A DNA stretch of 64,000 bases from Adiantum capillus-veneris. Its lineage: Eukaryota > Streptophyta > Polypodiopsida > Polypodiales > Pteridaceae. Each line of letters begins with the position of its first letter. Position 1 is the stretch's first letter. A program made the position numbers and the translations under genes. The notes under the pieces were generated by a model that ran no database searches, was not told where the DNA came from, and saw only the letters and a list, made by a program, of their open reading frames with translations. The stretch is taken from positions 173,974,240 through 174,038,239 of the forward strand of contig CM043944.1 of the NCBI GenBank assembly GCA_014529385.2, given 5' to 3'. Positions 9,490 to 21,500 of this stretch are shown in pieces.

Positions 9490-11013
9490 TGTCACAAACG
9501 GGAGCGCATAACAATATAAAATATACTCGGATAAATAGAATTTATCACTTCATACTGAAGCCAAAGGATATAGAGAGAAATAAATAGAGAAAGAGAGAGA
9601 GAGAGCGAGAAGATCGAGACAGTACTGGGACCAGAAGATGGGCTGGTCCCCCTCCTTAAAGAGAATCCTTTATTAGGGAGAATCTTTTTACAAGCACAAG
9701 AACCGGAGAAAACCCCTCCGTTCTAAATCTCTGACTCGATGGTCGTTCCTTCCCGTAAGGGAAATCCGAGAGACGAGCTCTCAATCCTTTTTTCATTTGT
9801 ACTTGGAGTCGAGACTCCGCAGACAATTTCCGAATTCCGTTCTCGGAATTCCCAAGCATAGGCCGAAGCCTTCTCGCTTCTCCTTCGCGATGAAGTACCT
9901 GCAAACTCACACGCAAACACGCGACAACAAATTGTATGGCGAATCCACAATAGATACTTGTCGCTCTTGCGCGGGAAAAGCGACTTCCATGCTTCGTAGT
10001 CTCGCGATCTCTTGCGTTATCTGGCGACAGAGTTTTCTCTTGCTGACGTTGGTAACTTTTTTTTCAGTGAGGGCATGTGGTGCTTTTATAGCTCCTTGGC
10101 CACGGCACGAATAGCTGCTCGCGTAGAAATCGCAGCCGTTTTTATTATTATTATTATTATTATTTTTTATTTTTTTTTCGCGCTGTTCTACCCAAAATAG
10201 GGAGAGAGAATTCGCTGGCTGGTTTTGTTGCTTTATTTTCTAAGTGGCTGCCCACTTATTAAGTGGGCGGCCCGCATATTTTAAAATTGGTCTGAACCTG
10301 CCCAAAAACTCAATAAAACCTTATAAGTTTAAAACAATGCTTTTCACAACACTTCCCAGGCGTCCCTGGATGCAATCACATGCACAGTTGCAATGCAGAC
10401 ATAGATTTCCTCGCGGGAAAGCGTTTGCTCTTCCCGGAAAACTCGTTCAAATTTTCCGCTTTTTAAGAAAAGCTTCTCAGAACTCATCTTTATTCTTGTG
10501 CTTGCGTCTTTACACGTATTCCTCTTTTCGAGTTTGGATTTCCTCTCGACTATGGATATCCCCTTTCCGATGCACCCGTCACCCACCTTGTGACGCATCA
10601 GGAATACCCATCACCTAGTCCTTTCCTACCGAACTTACGGTACAATGATCAATCCCCTTCACGATGCTCTATGTCATCCATCCTATGACGCATCAGAGAT
10701 GTCCGTTCCCGGATGGTCGAATATTTCTTACTGATGCTCCTTGTCACCCATCCGTTGTGACGCTTCAGAAGTACCCGTTCCTAGTGGCCTTACACATATC
10801 CCCATTCTCAGTGCTCCCGTCATTACTTTGAATGACGCACTAGGAATACTCTGTACTCGGATGTCTCCAGTGAGAAAAACCCTCTCACTTAAAATTCCAA
10901 TAACTCATTTATAATTATTTTCTTGGTGTTCCAAGCGAGAAAACCCTCTCACTTATAAATCCAATAATTCATTCAGAATTATTTTTCTGTCAAATAAAGC
11001 GAATTTAGCAACA
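9490..11013 (-). repeat. 3' LTR of LTR-A (1524 bp)
   Basis: Same sequence as 14313-15795, differing by small changes and an (ATT)n expansion at about 10142-10165. Contains TATA (GCTATAAAAG on the minus strand, near 10087), AATAAA on the minus strand near 9675, and three TGACGCATCA-type modules near 10590-10760 (one diverged). Confidence 0.92.
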
Positions 11014-11025
11014 TCCCTCTCACTT
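11014..11025 (-). other. Polypurine tract of LTR-A
   Basis: Minus strand AAGTGAGAGGGA directly precedes the LTR start TGTTGC. Similar AAGTGAGAGGG strings recur inside the LTR. Confidence 0.65.
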
Positions 11026-12765
11026 ATAAACAGTCGTCGTCAACTGTAGAGGTCCAACTGAACTGTCGGGGAGAAACCGGAAAATTTCAAATCTTGCTAA
11101 AAGGTGAGTTGAGCTAGTCCTTTCTCAAAAGAGAACTTAAAAATTATATTAAACAAAAATTCAAGAATTCAATACTTACCTTGCCGGTTCATCTCCTTTC
11201 TCTAGTACCTCGAGGATATCCTTCACCAATCACCAAACTTACAAGCCATGTAAGAACTCGTCATTCGCGTCTTTCCAACAGATTGGAAGTTTCCTCATCC
11301 CAGAATTAGTTAACTCAATTCCACCTTTTCAATCCCGAGAAGAATAATCCTCCTAGAAATCAATCTAGGTCTATGTCCTTGCGCATAACCTTGCGCTGTT
11401 AATCCAGAGGGTATTAAACCTTTTGTGTCCTCCCACATAGGGAATGCCCAAGTGATAGAGCATTAAGCTCGATGTCTTTCTTTCACAATTTGCAATCACC
11501 TTCAATTTTTTTTTCCTCCTGCGAGTTATTACCATCAGCAATGTTTTCTAGACACCCATTAGAGTCTCTTCCTTACAGAATCATAAAAGTTGATTCACCT
11601 TGCGAGCATCAATGACGCCTTGCAAAATCTCAGGCAAATAGGATTCTAGCCATAGCATTTTTTGAACGTACGTTCAAACCGGTTCACAATAGGGCAATCC
11701 CTCTTTGATTCTCAGGGATGTTCTCCCATATGTAATTCTTACCATTTTGAAATGGTTGGCAGATTATATTCTTACGAACAGAATAGTTCGAATTTATTCC
11801 AGCAACGTGTAAATGCTACTTGACCTGCTCATGGAGAACATATACCGCAACCAAAAGTTGCTACTGTAATGGTAAAAGCACATAGCGTACTCAATGATCA
11901 ACGACGACCAAAAAACCTCTTCTCCTTAGAGAAACTCAAATTCCTTCTACCGAACACATCTCAAATAGAGATTCTCGTGTCGCAATATCCCTGTGCACAA
12001 AAAGGCGCTCAAGAGAGTATAACAAACTCCCGTCTAGTTCCTGAAAAGGAAGTTGGTTCATCTCATTCCGTTCAGCAGAAAAAAATTCAACTGATAGATG
12101 ACCCACCTTGGCATAGGTCTGCATCTTCGTGTGTTATCCATGTACCCAAAGGTGTACATAAGTTTCAGTGAGCCTGGGAAATTACCTTCCCTTTGTAAGA
12201 TCCTTAGAGCGAAGACGCTCAACCTGACGATCCTTTGGCTCAATCTCAAAGCAAAACCCGCTCATCAAATAAACTAGGATTTCAATCCTTGGATTCCTCG
12301 AGTACAGGTCGTAGTCGTCACTTGTTCCTTCCCTGGTAAAGAGAGTGTTCATTCACTTGTGCGAAAAGCACTACCATGTCTTCCCTTACCGGGTAGGGGG
12401 TGTTGGTTCATAAGCTTAGTGAAAGCGTTTCTTGGTTGAAAGCTCGGAATGGTTCCTTCCTTTCTGCTGTCCTACCTGCAATAGCAGGTAATTTGTTGGA
12501 GAACTACCAGATACCAGATCAATAGTTGACCTCTCGGCTAGTTGAGCAAATCAATTCATCTCAGAAAACAATGTTTCAAATTGATCCTACTCTCATAAAC
12601 ACTCGAGAGTGATTGTCCTGGTTAGACACGTGCATATCTCGTGCATAAAAGCAATACGCAGTTGATGAGTTCCTCAAGGATTTAACTTTGATCAAAGACC
12701 TGCCCTCTCACTTAACGTTCGAGGGTCTTTTGTTCAAAATCTCAGGAGTTATAGATTGAATTCCC
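11026..12765 (-). other. Decayed interior of LTR-A, no clear coding
   Basis: Only short frames are seen. Around 12190-12240 the minus strand reads E-P-K-D-R-Q-V-E-R-L-R-S-K-D-L, which resembles the residues after the integrase C-terminus in some gypsy polyproteins, a weak hint that only the two ends of the coding region survive. No RT or integrase motif was found. Confidence 0.4.
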
Positions 12766-13572
12766 TTACTCCAAACTTTCTCCAGATAGCAACGTATCCT
12801 TCTCGAGAGGTAACAGAAGTTCGTTGTTTCTGTGTTCAATGGTTCCCGTCCCACTGCGGGGATTAGATTCTATGTACACTGAGATGTACACTTTCAGCTT
12901 GTATTGCTGACTCCACCATCTGCTGCAAAGTATCTTGCAGATGGGTTTACAAAAGTCGGGCAAAAGTCCTTCATTAAACTTCTTTATCGTTTCTTCCTCA
13001 AAGAGGTTCAAGAGTGGAGCCACCTTGGAAAGAGTGAACAAATACTCATTCACATAATCCATGACTCGCTCGTGCTCCTATTGGGCAAACCGATCCCAAC
13101 CTTCTTGGATGCCTTCCTCAAAGCGTAGAGGGAAAAAAATTTGCCGGAAAATTCAACCTTGAATTGAATTTAAGTCTTGTTGTAAGTTCCTTGCATAGCT
13201 TTGGTATACCACCAAGTCAGTGTGACATAAAAACGCGTTTCATGCAAATGAAACCCCGAAACCCCGAAACCTATGAAACGTTTTGCCGAAACACATGAAA
13301 CAGACAGGCATTTTCTATGAAACGTTTAAAATTGGGGTTTTTTTTCCATTTTTTTAAGGTCTAGCTCCAGTTAACAGATGATTGTGGTCCCTAAAACTTA
13401 TGGTTTGTGACATTGAATTAAGTTTGAACTTTGTTCAAAGAAGTACTTTGCTAAATGAATCAATGATGCATCAGTTATGATTCATGAAACTAGTGGCTGT
13501 GTTTTAACTTTCATCAACATTGAACATCTCTTTGATTGTGCTCGCTTGAAGTCGCTTCTAAGCAGTGAGCAC

Positions 13573-13606
<34 letters not shown>

Positions 13607-14060
13607 GACATTAAAGTCTAGAGTCATGTGTGCTACATTGTATACATATTTATCAAATTTAATTAATATATAGTTTAATGTCGTTTATGAAACTTGTTTC
13701 ATGTTTTTGACGCTATGAAACGAAACGTTTCAAAACCTCGAAACCCCGAAACGATCGAAACCACGAAACGTTTCATGTCACATTGCACCAAGTACTTGCA
13801 ATCCCCTTGAGGTGTTTGGTCACACGCCTCACCTTCGACGCTTCTCAGAAATTGCCGTTTGCAAAGGCAACTTCAAACTGTCGAATGAAAGCAGTAGCTT
13901 TCGGGACATCTTCCCTTCCGTGAAAAGTATCAAACTTGACCGGAGTGTTCTGAGGTCTACAGACCTTCTTCATATCCTTCCCAGAATGACGGGATTTCTT
14001 GGCTATGGTTCTGGATTGATGTTCATGGATATTTTCTAGATTCTGAAGGATCTCGAGCAT
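12766..14060 (-). pseudogene. gag of LTR-A, split by a hAT-like MITE
   Basis: Two minus-strand segments match a retrotransposon gag core. 13845-14060 reads F-D-T-F-H-G-R-E-D-V-P-K-A-T-A-F-I-R-Q-F-E and N-G-N-F. 12766-13062 reads M-D-Y-V-N-E-Y-L-F-T-L-S and E-E-T-I-K-K-F-N-E-G-L-L-P-D-F. Between them lies the 568-bp MITE at 13218-13785. Without the MITE the gag order is sensible, with remaining frameshifts. No start codon or zinc knuckle was assigned with confidence. Confidence 0.75.
13218..13785. mobile_element. hAT-like MITE, 568 bp, TSD CACCAAGT
   Basis: Exact 8-bp duplications CACCAAGT flank it (13210-13217 and 13786-13793). The terminal inverted repeats are CAGTGTGACAT and CAATGTGACAT (one mismatch in 11). 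An 8-bp TSD with CA-R-TG termini fits the hAT superfamily. Subterminal regions are packed with GAAAC/CGTTTC strings at both ends. There is no coding capacity. A (CT)n run lies at 13573-13603. It sits inside LTR-A gag. Confidence 0.88.
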
Positions 14061-14299
14061 TCCGCTCCTTGGATTCTATAGGTTCTTGAGCATCATGCTC
14101 TTGTCGCCTTCTCAGAGAATCCCAAGTCTTGTGTCGACTTCTTTGCAGAGAGAAAATAAAAAATAAAAAAATTCCAACTCTGCGAGCTTTTCCTGCAGGT
14201 CTTAGGTTTCCGCCTTCTTACTTCTCTCTTGGCATGTCATGGCTTCTTCCCGTATCTTCCCAGAATCGTCCTCCTTTATAGAGAAAGAGAGGAGACCAT

Positions 14300-14311
14300 G
14301 CTCTGATACCA
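14300..14311 (-). other. Primer binding site (tRNA-iMet) of LTR-A
   Basis: The plus strand reads GCTCTGATACCA, which is TGGTATCAGAGC on the minus strand, one base from the LTR edge at 14313. It fixes the element's orientation. Confidence 0.92.
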
Positions 14312-14312
14312 C

Positions 14313-15795
14313 TGTCACAAACGGCAGCGCATAACAATATAAAATATACTCGGATAAATAGAATTTATCACTTCATACTGAAGCCAAAGGATATAGAGAG
14401 AAATAAATAGAGAAAGAGAGAGAGAGAGTGAGAAGATCGACACAGTACTGGGGACCAGAAGATGGGCTGGTCCCCCCCCTTAAAGAGAATCCTTTATTAG
14501 GGAGAATCTTTTTACAAGCACAAGAACCGGAGAAAACCCCTTCGTTCTAAATCTTTGACTCGATGGTCGTTCCTTCCCGTAAGGGAAATCCGAGAGACGA
14601 GCTCTCAATCCTTTTTTCGTCTGTACTCGGAGTCGAGACTCCTCAGACAATTTCCGAATTCCGTTCTCGGAATTCCCAAGCGTTGGCCGAAGCCTTCTCG
14701 CTTCTCCTTTGCGATGAAGTACTTGCAAACTCACACACAAACACGCGACAACAATTCGTATGGCGAATCCACAATAGATACTTGTCGCTCTTGCGCGGGA
14801 AAAGCGACTTCCATGCTTCGTAGTCTCGCGATCTCTTGCGTTATCTGGCGGCAGAGTCTTCTCTTGTTGACGTTGGTAACTTTTTTTTCAGTGAGGGCAT
14901 GTGGTGCTTTTATAGCTCCTTCGCCACGGCACGAATAGCTGCTCATGTAGAAATCGCGGCCGTTTTTTTTTCGCGCTGTTCTACCCGAAATAGGGAGAGA
15001 GAATTCGCTGGCTGGTTTTGTTGCTTTATTTTCTAAGTGGCTGCCCACTTATTAAGCGGGCGGCCGGCATATTTTAAAATTGGTCTGAACCTGCCCAAAA
15101 ACTCAACAAAACCTTATAAGTTTAAAACAATGCTTTTCACAACCACTTCCCAGGCGTCCTTGGATGCAATCACATGCACAGTTGCAATGCAGACATAGAT
15201 TTCCTCGCAAGAAAGCGTTTGCTCTTCCTGGAAAACTGGTTTTTCCGCTTTTTAAGAAAAGCTTCTCAGAACCCATCTTTATTCTTGTGCTTGCGTCTTT
15301 ACGCGAATTCTTCTTTTCCAGTTCGGATTTCCTCTCGACTATGGATATCCCCTTTCCGATGCACCTGTCACCCACCTTGTAACGCATTAGGAATACCCAT
15401 CACCTAGTCCTTTCCTACCGAACTCACGGTACAATCCCCTTCACGATGCTCTATGTTACCCATCCTATGACGCATCAGAGATGGCCGTTCCCGGATGGTT
15501 GAATACTTCATACTGATGCTCCATGTCACCCATCCGTTGTGACGCATCAGAAGTACCCGTTCCTGGTGGCCTTACAGATATTCCCGTTCTCAGTGCTCCC
15601 GTCATTACTTTGAATGACGCACTAGGAATACTCTGTACTCGGATGTCTCCAGTGAGAAAAACCCTCTCACTTAAAATTCCAATAACTCGTTTAGAATTAT
15701 TTTCTTGGCGTTCCAAGCGAGAAAACCCTCTCACTTATAAATCCAATAATTCATTCAGAATTATTTTTCTGTCAAATAAAGCCAATTTAGCAACA
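14313..15795 (-). repeat. 5' LTR of LTR-A (1483 bp)
   Basis: Direct copy of 9490-11013. Contains the TATA region (about 14910), AATAAA on the minus strand (about 14497) and TGATGCGTCA modules (minus strand) near 15380-15560. Followed by the second GTCTG TSD at 15796-15800. Confidence 0.92.
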
Positions 15796-16200
15796 GTCTG
15801 CCTCCTCTACCAGAACATCTGAAGCTGGGTCAAAACCATGTCTCCATGGTTGGAAGTGGGCTCGAACTGCTCGGATGGTCAGGGGACTCATCGCGATGAC
15901 CTTGGACGCCATCTTGGAGGTCTCGAACTCTATCTGATAGTAGCCGCGTCCGAGGAACTGGACATCCAAGATCTTGCCCACCTCTGCGAGGAGGCGGGCC
16001 TGGCGAAGATCACGCAGCTCTCCTCTGTTGGGTCTGGTGCTGAGAATCTTGCAGATGATGGAGGTCACCTGCAGGCGTTCCACCTCTGCGGCTAGGCTCG
16101 CTTGCTCTGTCGGTGAAAGAGCAAGTCGAATGGTGGGCTCAACGGGGTCGGGCGAGGGGACTTCAGTGGAGTTCCTCTGTGGCGGAGCTTGAGCCTCCAT
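15796..16200 (-). pseudogene. ORF1 of L1-a, N-terminal part with DUF4283-like domain
   Basis: The best start is the Met at 16200 (M-E-A-Q-A-P-P-Q-R-N-S), since the corresponding start is kept in L1-b at 23154. The frame continues with P-T-I-R-L-A-L-S, L-R-D-L-R-Q-A-R-L-L-A-E-V-G-K, then F-L-G-R-G-Y-Y-Q-I-E-F-E and M-S-P-L-T-I-R-A-V-R-A-H-F-Q-P-W, which is the DUF4283 pattern found in plant LINE ORF1 proteins. It breaks off at 15796, where LTR-A inserted, and resumes at 9484. Confidence 0.82.
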
Positions 16201-16640
16201 TTGTGTCTGTTGCTTCGGAGAAGAGGCGAAAAATTGAATTCGAAGGGGGAAGCTCCCGCTGGACCAAACACGCCAAGGTAATTGGTGAGGCTCGACAAGC
16301 AGGAAAGGCGAGACGAAGGGCCAAAAAAAACAAAAACTGCGGGTAGGCGGGCGAAAGGATGGTGGACGGACAGGGCAGCGGCGGGGGTGGGGGTGACTGG
16401 GCGGGCAGGCTGAGCGAGCAGCGGAGGGAGGACAGGACGCTGGGCTTGGGGGGGGGGGGGGGTGGGGGGGGGGTGCGCACGCGACGGGGAGGGGCAGCGG
16501 GCTGGATTGAGTGCAGCGGGGGTGGCCAGGGGCTTGCGTGCAGGAGGTTACGGAGGGCTGGGGTGGGGGGCAGCGATGGGGAGGAGGGGGGGAAGCAGCG
16601 ATGGCGAGGGGGAGGGAGCGGGCAGCAACAGCGAGCGCGA
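16201..16640 (-). other. 5' untranslated region of L1-a, G/C-homopolymer rich
   Basis: Plus strand is strongly G-rich (runs at 16449-16480 and 16564-16600). Like the L1-b leader, which has (TG)n and poly(G) at 23236-23278, it lies just upstream of ORF1, so G-rich leaders look like a shared trait. The right boundary with the RTE-like LINE is approximate. Confidence 0.55.
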
Positions 16641-16649
16641 AGGTGATCA

Positions 16650-18189
16650 CAGTGAAGTCTTGAAACTGAAAAAGCATGTGTGCCAGCTTTACTTCTAGTG
16701 ACTTGGGCCCCCATCGAATGGGGTCTGATAAGTTGGTAAAGACTTCTTTTGTTGCTTCTTCTTAGGGTTCGGGCTCCTCGGTTGAGATTTGCAGGTTGGC
16801 TCTGTTCTTTAGTGGCTTGACACATCAGCAGTTTGTGACATCCCCTTTCTCGGTTTTTGATGATGACATATGGGAATTCTCCGGGAAAGGAATATCATCC
16901 TTCTAGGGGACTTCAGTGGCACGATGGGCCACTCCCAAACAATATTATATGACACTGCAAACGAAATGCTGAGAGAGGTAGATGTCGGTGGCACGGGACT
17001 CGCTAGATGTTCCCAAGATGAGGAACACACAAAATATGGGAGATACTTGATAGATCTGGGGATTGCACATGGGTTGGCCATTCTTAATGGCCTACAGAGA
17101 TTTCGAGGAGCGGATGGTTTCACTTGTTTTGCGCATAGACATGGGGCCAGCACAGTTAACTATGTCATGACTCAGCCCAACTTTATACCTTCTATTTAGG
17201 ACTTTACAGTCGGCCCTAGGCCTGTTGGTATAGCAGTGGACCATGCGCTCCTCACACTGACTCTCTCTTTTCAATTTATTACAGACTTGCTACATCTTCA
17301 CTCTGGAGATGGACGGTGTTTACATAGATGGGATTTACAAACGATTGTACAAAGAGGAGTTAGGACGGCCATTAGAGGAGCTCACCCAGATATTGACATA
17401 GACATTGCACGATGCTGCAATAGAGGCATACCCACGCACTTAGCCAGAGCATAGAGGAGTCTAGGAGCATGCCTAAATTTAGTTGGTATGATGAGGAGTG
17501 TAGTGAGACTTCAGAGGGAGGAAATTTTGGGGGTCACTACTTAGAGACATTACTCACTACCTTCCGACATCTGGAGGGCCTACCTTGTGCAGCTAGAGCG
17601 TGACTTGGCAACTGTTTTTGAGTCAAGACTTAGGTGAGGCAGGGAGCCTTTTTCATGAGCACTCCCCATTCCCATCCATTACCTCCACTGAGACTTGGGG
17701 TGAGTATGCAGCATCTCTCTACATAGTCTCGGGACAGCCACCTTTACGAGATACTCCTGAGCTATGCCCACAAGCATGCACTTTCTGTACTGCCGAGATG
17801 GTAAAGAAATCTATTGACAGAATAAGGACTGGTAGGGCATATGATCATGATGGCCTGGTTGCAGAGCACTTTATACATGCGAGAGATATGCTTGCAGATT
17901 TTTTAGCTGTGTGTGAGGGTCTCCTCCATACTCGGAGTAGGTCCACTATTGTTGCCTACCTTCAAGGCAAGAGATCCTATGTAATCTAGGAACTATCGCA
18001 CTTTCATGATCGGACACACATTGATGAGGCTGTATGCATCCATTCTTGAGCAACAATCGAGTAGATGGACACAGAGAGAGGGCATACGAGCACCAAGACA
18101 AGCGGGTTTCAGGAGGGGGTTTTCTACTCTGGACCATATATTGACACTCAGAACTATTATTAAGGAGGGTAGATCACATGGGATGAGGA
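16650..18189 (+). pseudogene. RTE-like LINE, 5' part: endonuclease and start of reverse transcriptase
   Basis: Endonuclease residues include N-I-I-L-L-G-D-F-S (GDFN-like), H-T-K-Y-G-R-Y-L-I-D-L-G, G-F-T-C-F-A-H-R, S-T-V-N-Y-V-M and V-D-H-A-L-L-T (the catalytic SDH position reads VDH). From 17700 the RT N-terminal region follows (G-R-A-Y-D-H-D-G-L-V-A-E-H-F) and then Q-A-G-F-R-R-G-F-S-T-L-D-H-I near 18096. Frames change at least four times and GDFN has become GDFS. The sequence ends at the T-run 18190-18198, which is the tail of L1-b. The RT palm is missing. The 5' edge is uncertain and may be as late as 16815. Confidence 0.75.
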
Positions 18190-18579
18190 TTTTTTTTTGG
18201 CAAGCAAAAAGATCCTTCCATTAGTTAATGATAACTGCCCAAAAGGCTACAAACCACCTCTGCGAGAGAGGACTACATCATAAACATGGGGAGACTCTCC
18301 CAATGAGAAAAAAGTATGTACAATGAGGGCTAGATCACGAGATGAAACGCCACACTGGTGGCCGGTAGTGTCATCTAGGCACAGTGTGCAACATGGTGAA
18401 GAAAGGCCCCGAGCGCCAAAGTCTCAAGAAAGTCTCTTGGCGCTCCCACATGCGATCGGAGCTGTCCTGAAGTCTATCAAGCTGACTCCTGAGTGTATGA
18501 ATCAGCTCCGGCCAAGTGTCTCGAATAGTATTTGCCGATGGAACAGGGCGAGCCTCGAAGATGCAATAGCAGCGGGCCC

Positions 18580-21500
18580 GCTAGATAAACCAGAGTGTCA
18601 GGCGGTAGATGAGCTCCCAACACCACTCTTTATCACTGCACCACTCCTGAGGGATGAGCTCTGTGGCAAGCTGAAGTGTAGGGCGACCCTGCTGGATCAC
18701 TATCACCATGCTCAACTCAAAGTGGAGCGCAGGGCCCGTGAGAGTGGACCAAGCTGTAGCACCCCAAGAGTCCCATAAACAATGACGCGGACTCTCCAAA
18801 GAATGGCAACAAGCTGCACAAGCCCCCCAGAAGTTGTTGTGTACCAACCAACTTCCTACTGCTGTGGCCTTGTGCGCTACAAGCCACTGAAACAGAGTAA
18901 CGCTGCCTACTGTCCCACAATTGCTCCTAGAAGCCCGACAAGAACTCTGTTGTGAGACCCTCCTCCTATCAGTGAAGTGTTGTAGTAGTGTAAGCCTCTG
19001 TCTGTGCTGTCGGTATGTGTCGCCCAAACGAGCTATGTACTAGAAAAAGGGTGATCAGCTGAAGAGGAAAGATCTAGCCAGAATCACTCTCCTGGGCTCC
19101 ATTGCACTCGTATCAGAGGGCGGCTCTTCCAAACCCAAAGCTGCCTGTGTCATGATTGAAGATCTGCTGGTTTAGGATCGATGACACAAGTCCTCCCACG
19201 GATGCCCACAACTCGGATCCTTTGAAAACAGCACCCTGCAACCTGTGGAGCCTCCACTGAGACTCCATGAAGCCGACCCTCTTCTTGAACCTCAAAAAAC
19301 ATGTGGGGTGCTGACTTCGAGCAAGCCCTAACTACAATGAGGATCTCTAGATGCGTGAAGGCCCCCATCTAGCTGGGAGCTGCTGCCTCAAGAGGGGTGT
19401 GCTACTCAGCTGGTATAGCCTCTGTAATATCCTGACACATGCTCTGCACCCCCTCATGCCTCCTAGCTGGATTCTCTGAACCTCCTCGGGAAAGCCTGAA
19501 AACTGTAGCTAGTCATCGAAAGTGCTTGCTCGACCCTCTGACATGGGACCCCAAGAAACATGAGGCCTGCTGCCAACCAAATGGCCTCTCTGTGTGCTAA
19601 CCATGAGGTTCCAAACAAGAGGCTCCTCCATGCAAGTGGGCTGGTGCTGCTCCAGGCCACTCCGCTGCTGCTCCCAAGACCTATGCAGGCTCGCAGCAAA
19701 GTGGTCCTCCCAACTCTTGCTCAGGCCGACTCGACTCATCTCTGTAAAGATTCACATGGTGGAAGTGCTCCAAGGGCCACCCGTATGAGGAACTGGAGCA
19801 CGAATCCGATGTAGCAACAACTCCTTCCAGGGCTCCTCCCATGGAAGAAGTCCTCTGACCACAAGCTTCCCAAGGAGGGCTCTGCACTGTCCTGCAGGGT
19901 CGATGATCCCTAGCCCTCCTTGAGAACATGGTAAAGTGATGACCTGATAGGACACTTTGGGCCTGGCTGACTGTGTATCGCGCCCTGAGTACAAAAAGAT
20001 CCTGATGAGCCTCTCTAACTGGCTGATACAGGAGCTCAAGAAGATCCAGCAAGACGTGATGTACCACAGTAGCCAAAAGCACCTGGTTGGCCTCTACAAC
20101 TTTTGTAGCCGAAGAGTCATGCAAAAGGCCAATGAAGAAGCTTCCTCCTAATGGAGAGGAGGGGAGGCGATTGCTGCTCCGGAGACAAATCCAAGCCAAC
20201 CTGATAGCCTAGATAATGTACAGAAGTCCCTGGGGGATCCACATGAAGCCCTCTCCCGGCGACGAGTCAGGCATAGGAGCACTGCCAACCTAGAAAGACA
20301 CAATCTTCCTCCACTTGATCAGTGGCCCCGATGCACAACAAAACACCGCGAGAGCTTGCTCACATTTGTGCAAATTGGCCTCATGGCCCTCCAAATACAT
20401 GCATGAGTCATCAACAAACTTAGCGTCAACCAACTTGTCTTCCCTAATAGGGAGCTCTAAACCACGCGAACCAACCTCCTGTGAAGTCAAAAATCTGTTC
20501 ATCGCCAACATAGAAGAGAAAAAGGAAGGGGGCAAGAGGGCAACCTTGTCTAACCGAAGGCGTAAGCATGAAGCGTTCCCCTTTGCCCCCCTGCCAAGAG
20601 CACCTGACTGTGTGCACATCTGTAGAGAGTTGACACTCCTTTGATTCAAGCATCTGAAAAGCCCATCCTACGTAGAGTGCCCTCCAGGAAACCCTAGTCA
20701 ACTCTGCTGTAAGCCTTTTCAAAATCAAGGAGTATCACAAGCTCTTCTCCTCTGGGACGTGCGAGGGCAGACGCCTCCCAGAAGGTAAAGATGTTGTCAA
20801 GGATACTGCGCTCCTTGAGAACACCTATCTGAGTCCCATGTATAATGCTCTCAAGTATCGGCTGAATCCTCAAACTCAGAGCCTTTGCTAAGATTTTGTA
20901 GAGTGATGGACCGCCACTATCGAATCTCATCCAAGGAGCCTCCCTCCTTGGGAATGAGGTAAATTAGACCCTCACTCATGCTGTCAGGCATCTCACCAGT
21001 GTCTAAAATCTGTTGGTAGGTGCTACATAGATCTAAACCAAGCAACTCCCAATACTCCAAGAAAAAACTGGGAGTCAAACCATCCTCCCCTTGGCAGCTA
21101 CCTCGGGGGAGTGGCTTGAGGGCCTCATGGAGCTCCTCTAGCTGAAGGGGCATCTCAAGTCTCTGACGCATCTCATCAGTAACTGGGCAAGGCATCTGTG
21201 CCCAAACCTGCTCTCTGCATGCACCCTTGCACTCTAATTGTGGCTGAGCTGAAAGCAACTCACGGTAAAAGTCACTAGCAACCGCATGCATATCCTCACG
21301 CTCTGAAGCTACTGACCCATCAGGCTGTCTCAACTGGCTAACACTGGTACATGCATGGTGAGAGTAACTCTGTCGCCCACCTACGTCCACGAAGTCCCTA
21401 TGAGAATGCAAACAGATCCTCCCATGTCACAGATACGGTCACTTGCGTAGAAGCGATTATCCGAGATAGATTCACTCCTCCTACTTTGCGGTCAGAGCAA

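Larger units (their letters stand above)
7956..9780. repeat. Tandem duplication (period 895 bp) spanning the LINE/LTR junction
   Basis: Unit 1 (7956-8850) and unit 2 (8851 to about 9780) both run GCTGAAGAGGAGG... through L1-a ORF1 into the first ~285 bp of the long LTR. The breakpoint joins LTR sequence (GAGAGACG) to GCTGAAG at 8849-8851 with a few bases of shared GCT. Units differ by a 12-bp in-frame indel in ORF1 (near 8527 versus 9448) and a short insertion near 8868. Both carry the LTR insertion point, so the duplication is younger than the LTR insertion. Confidence 0.88.
9490..15795 (-). mobile_element. LTR-A: 6.3-kb gypsy-type element with ~1.5-kb LTRs, pol-deleted
   Basis: On the minus strand it reads 5' LTR (15795-14313), primer site, gag, a non-coding or decayed stretch, purine tract, 3' LTR (11013-9490). 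Ends are TGTTGC...TGACA, and a perfect 5-bp TSD flanks it. LTRs make up almost half the length. The gag is Ty3/gypsy-like, but no protease, reverse transcriptase, RNase H or integrase core was found in the 3.3-kb interior, so it is a deletion derivative or non-autonomous element. It interrupts L1-a ORF1 and hosts a hAT-like MITE. A related LTR is at 1-6393. Confidence 0.9.
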
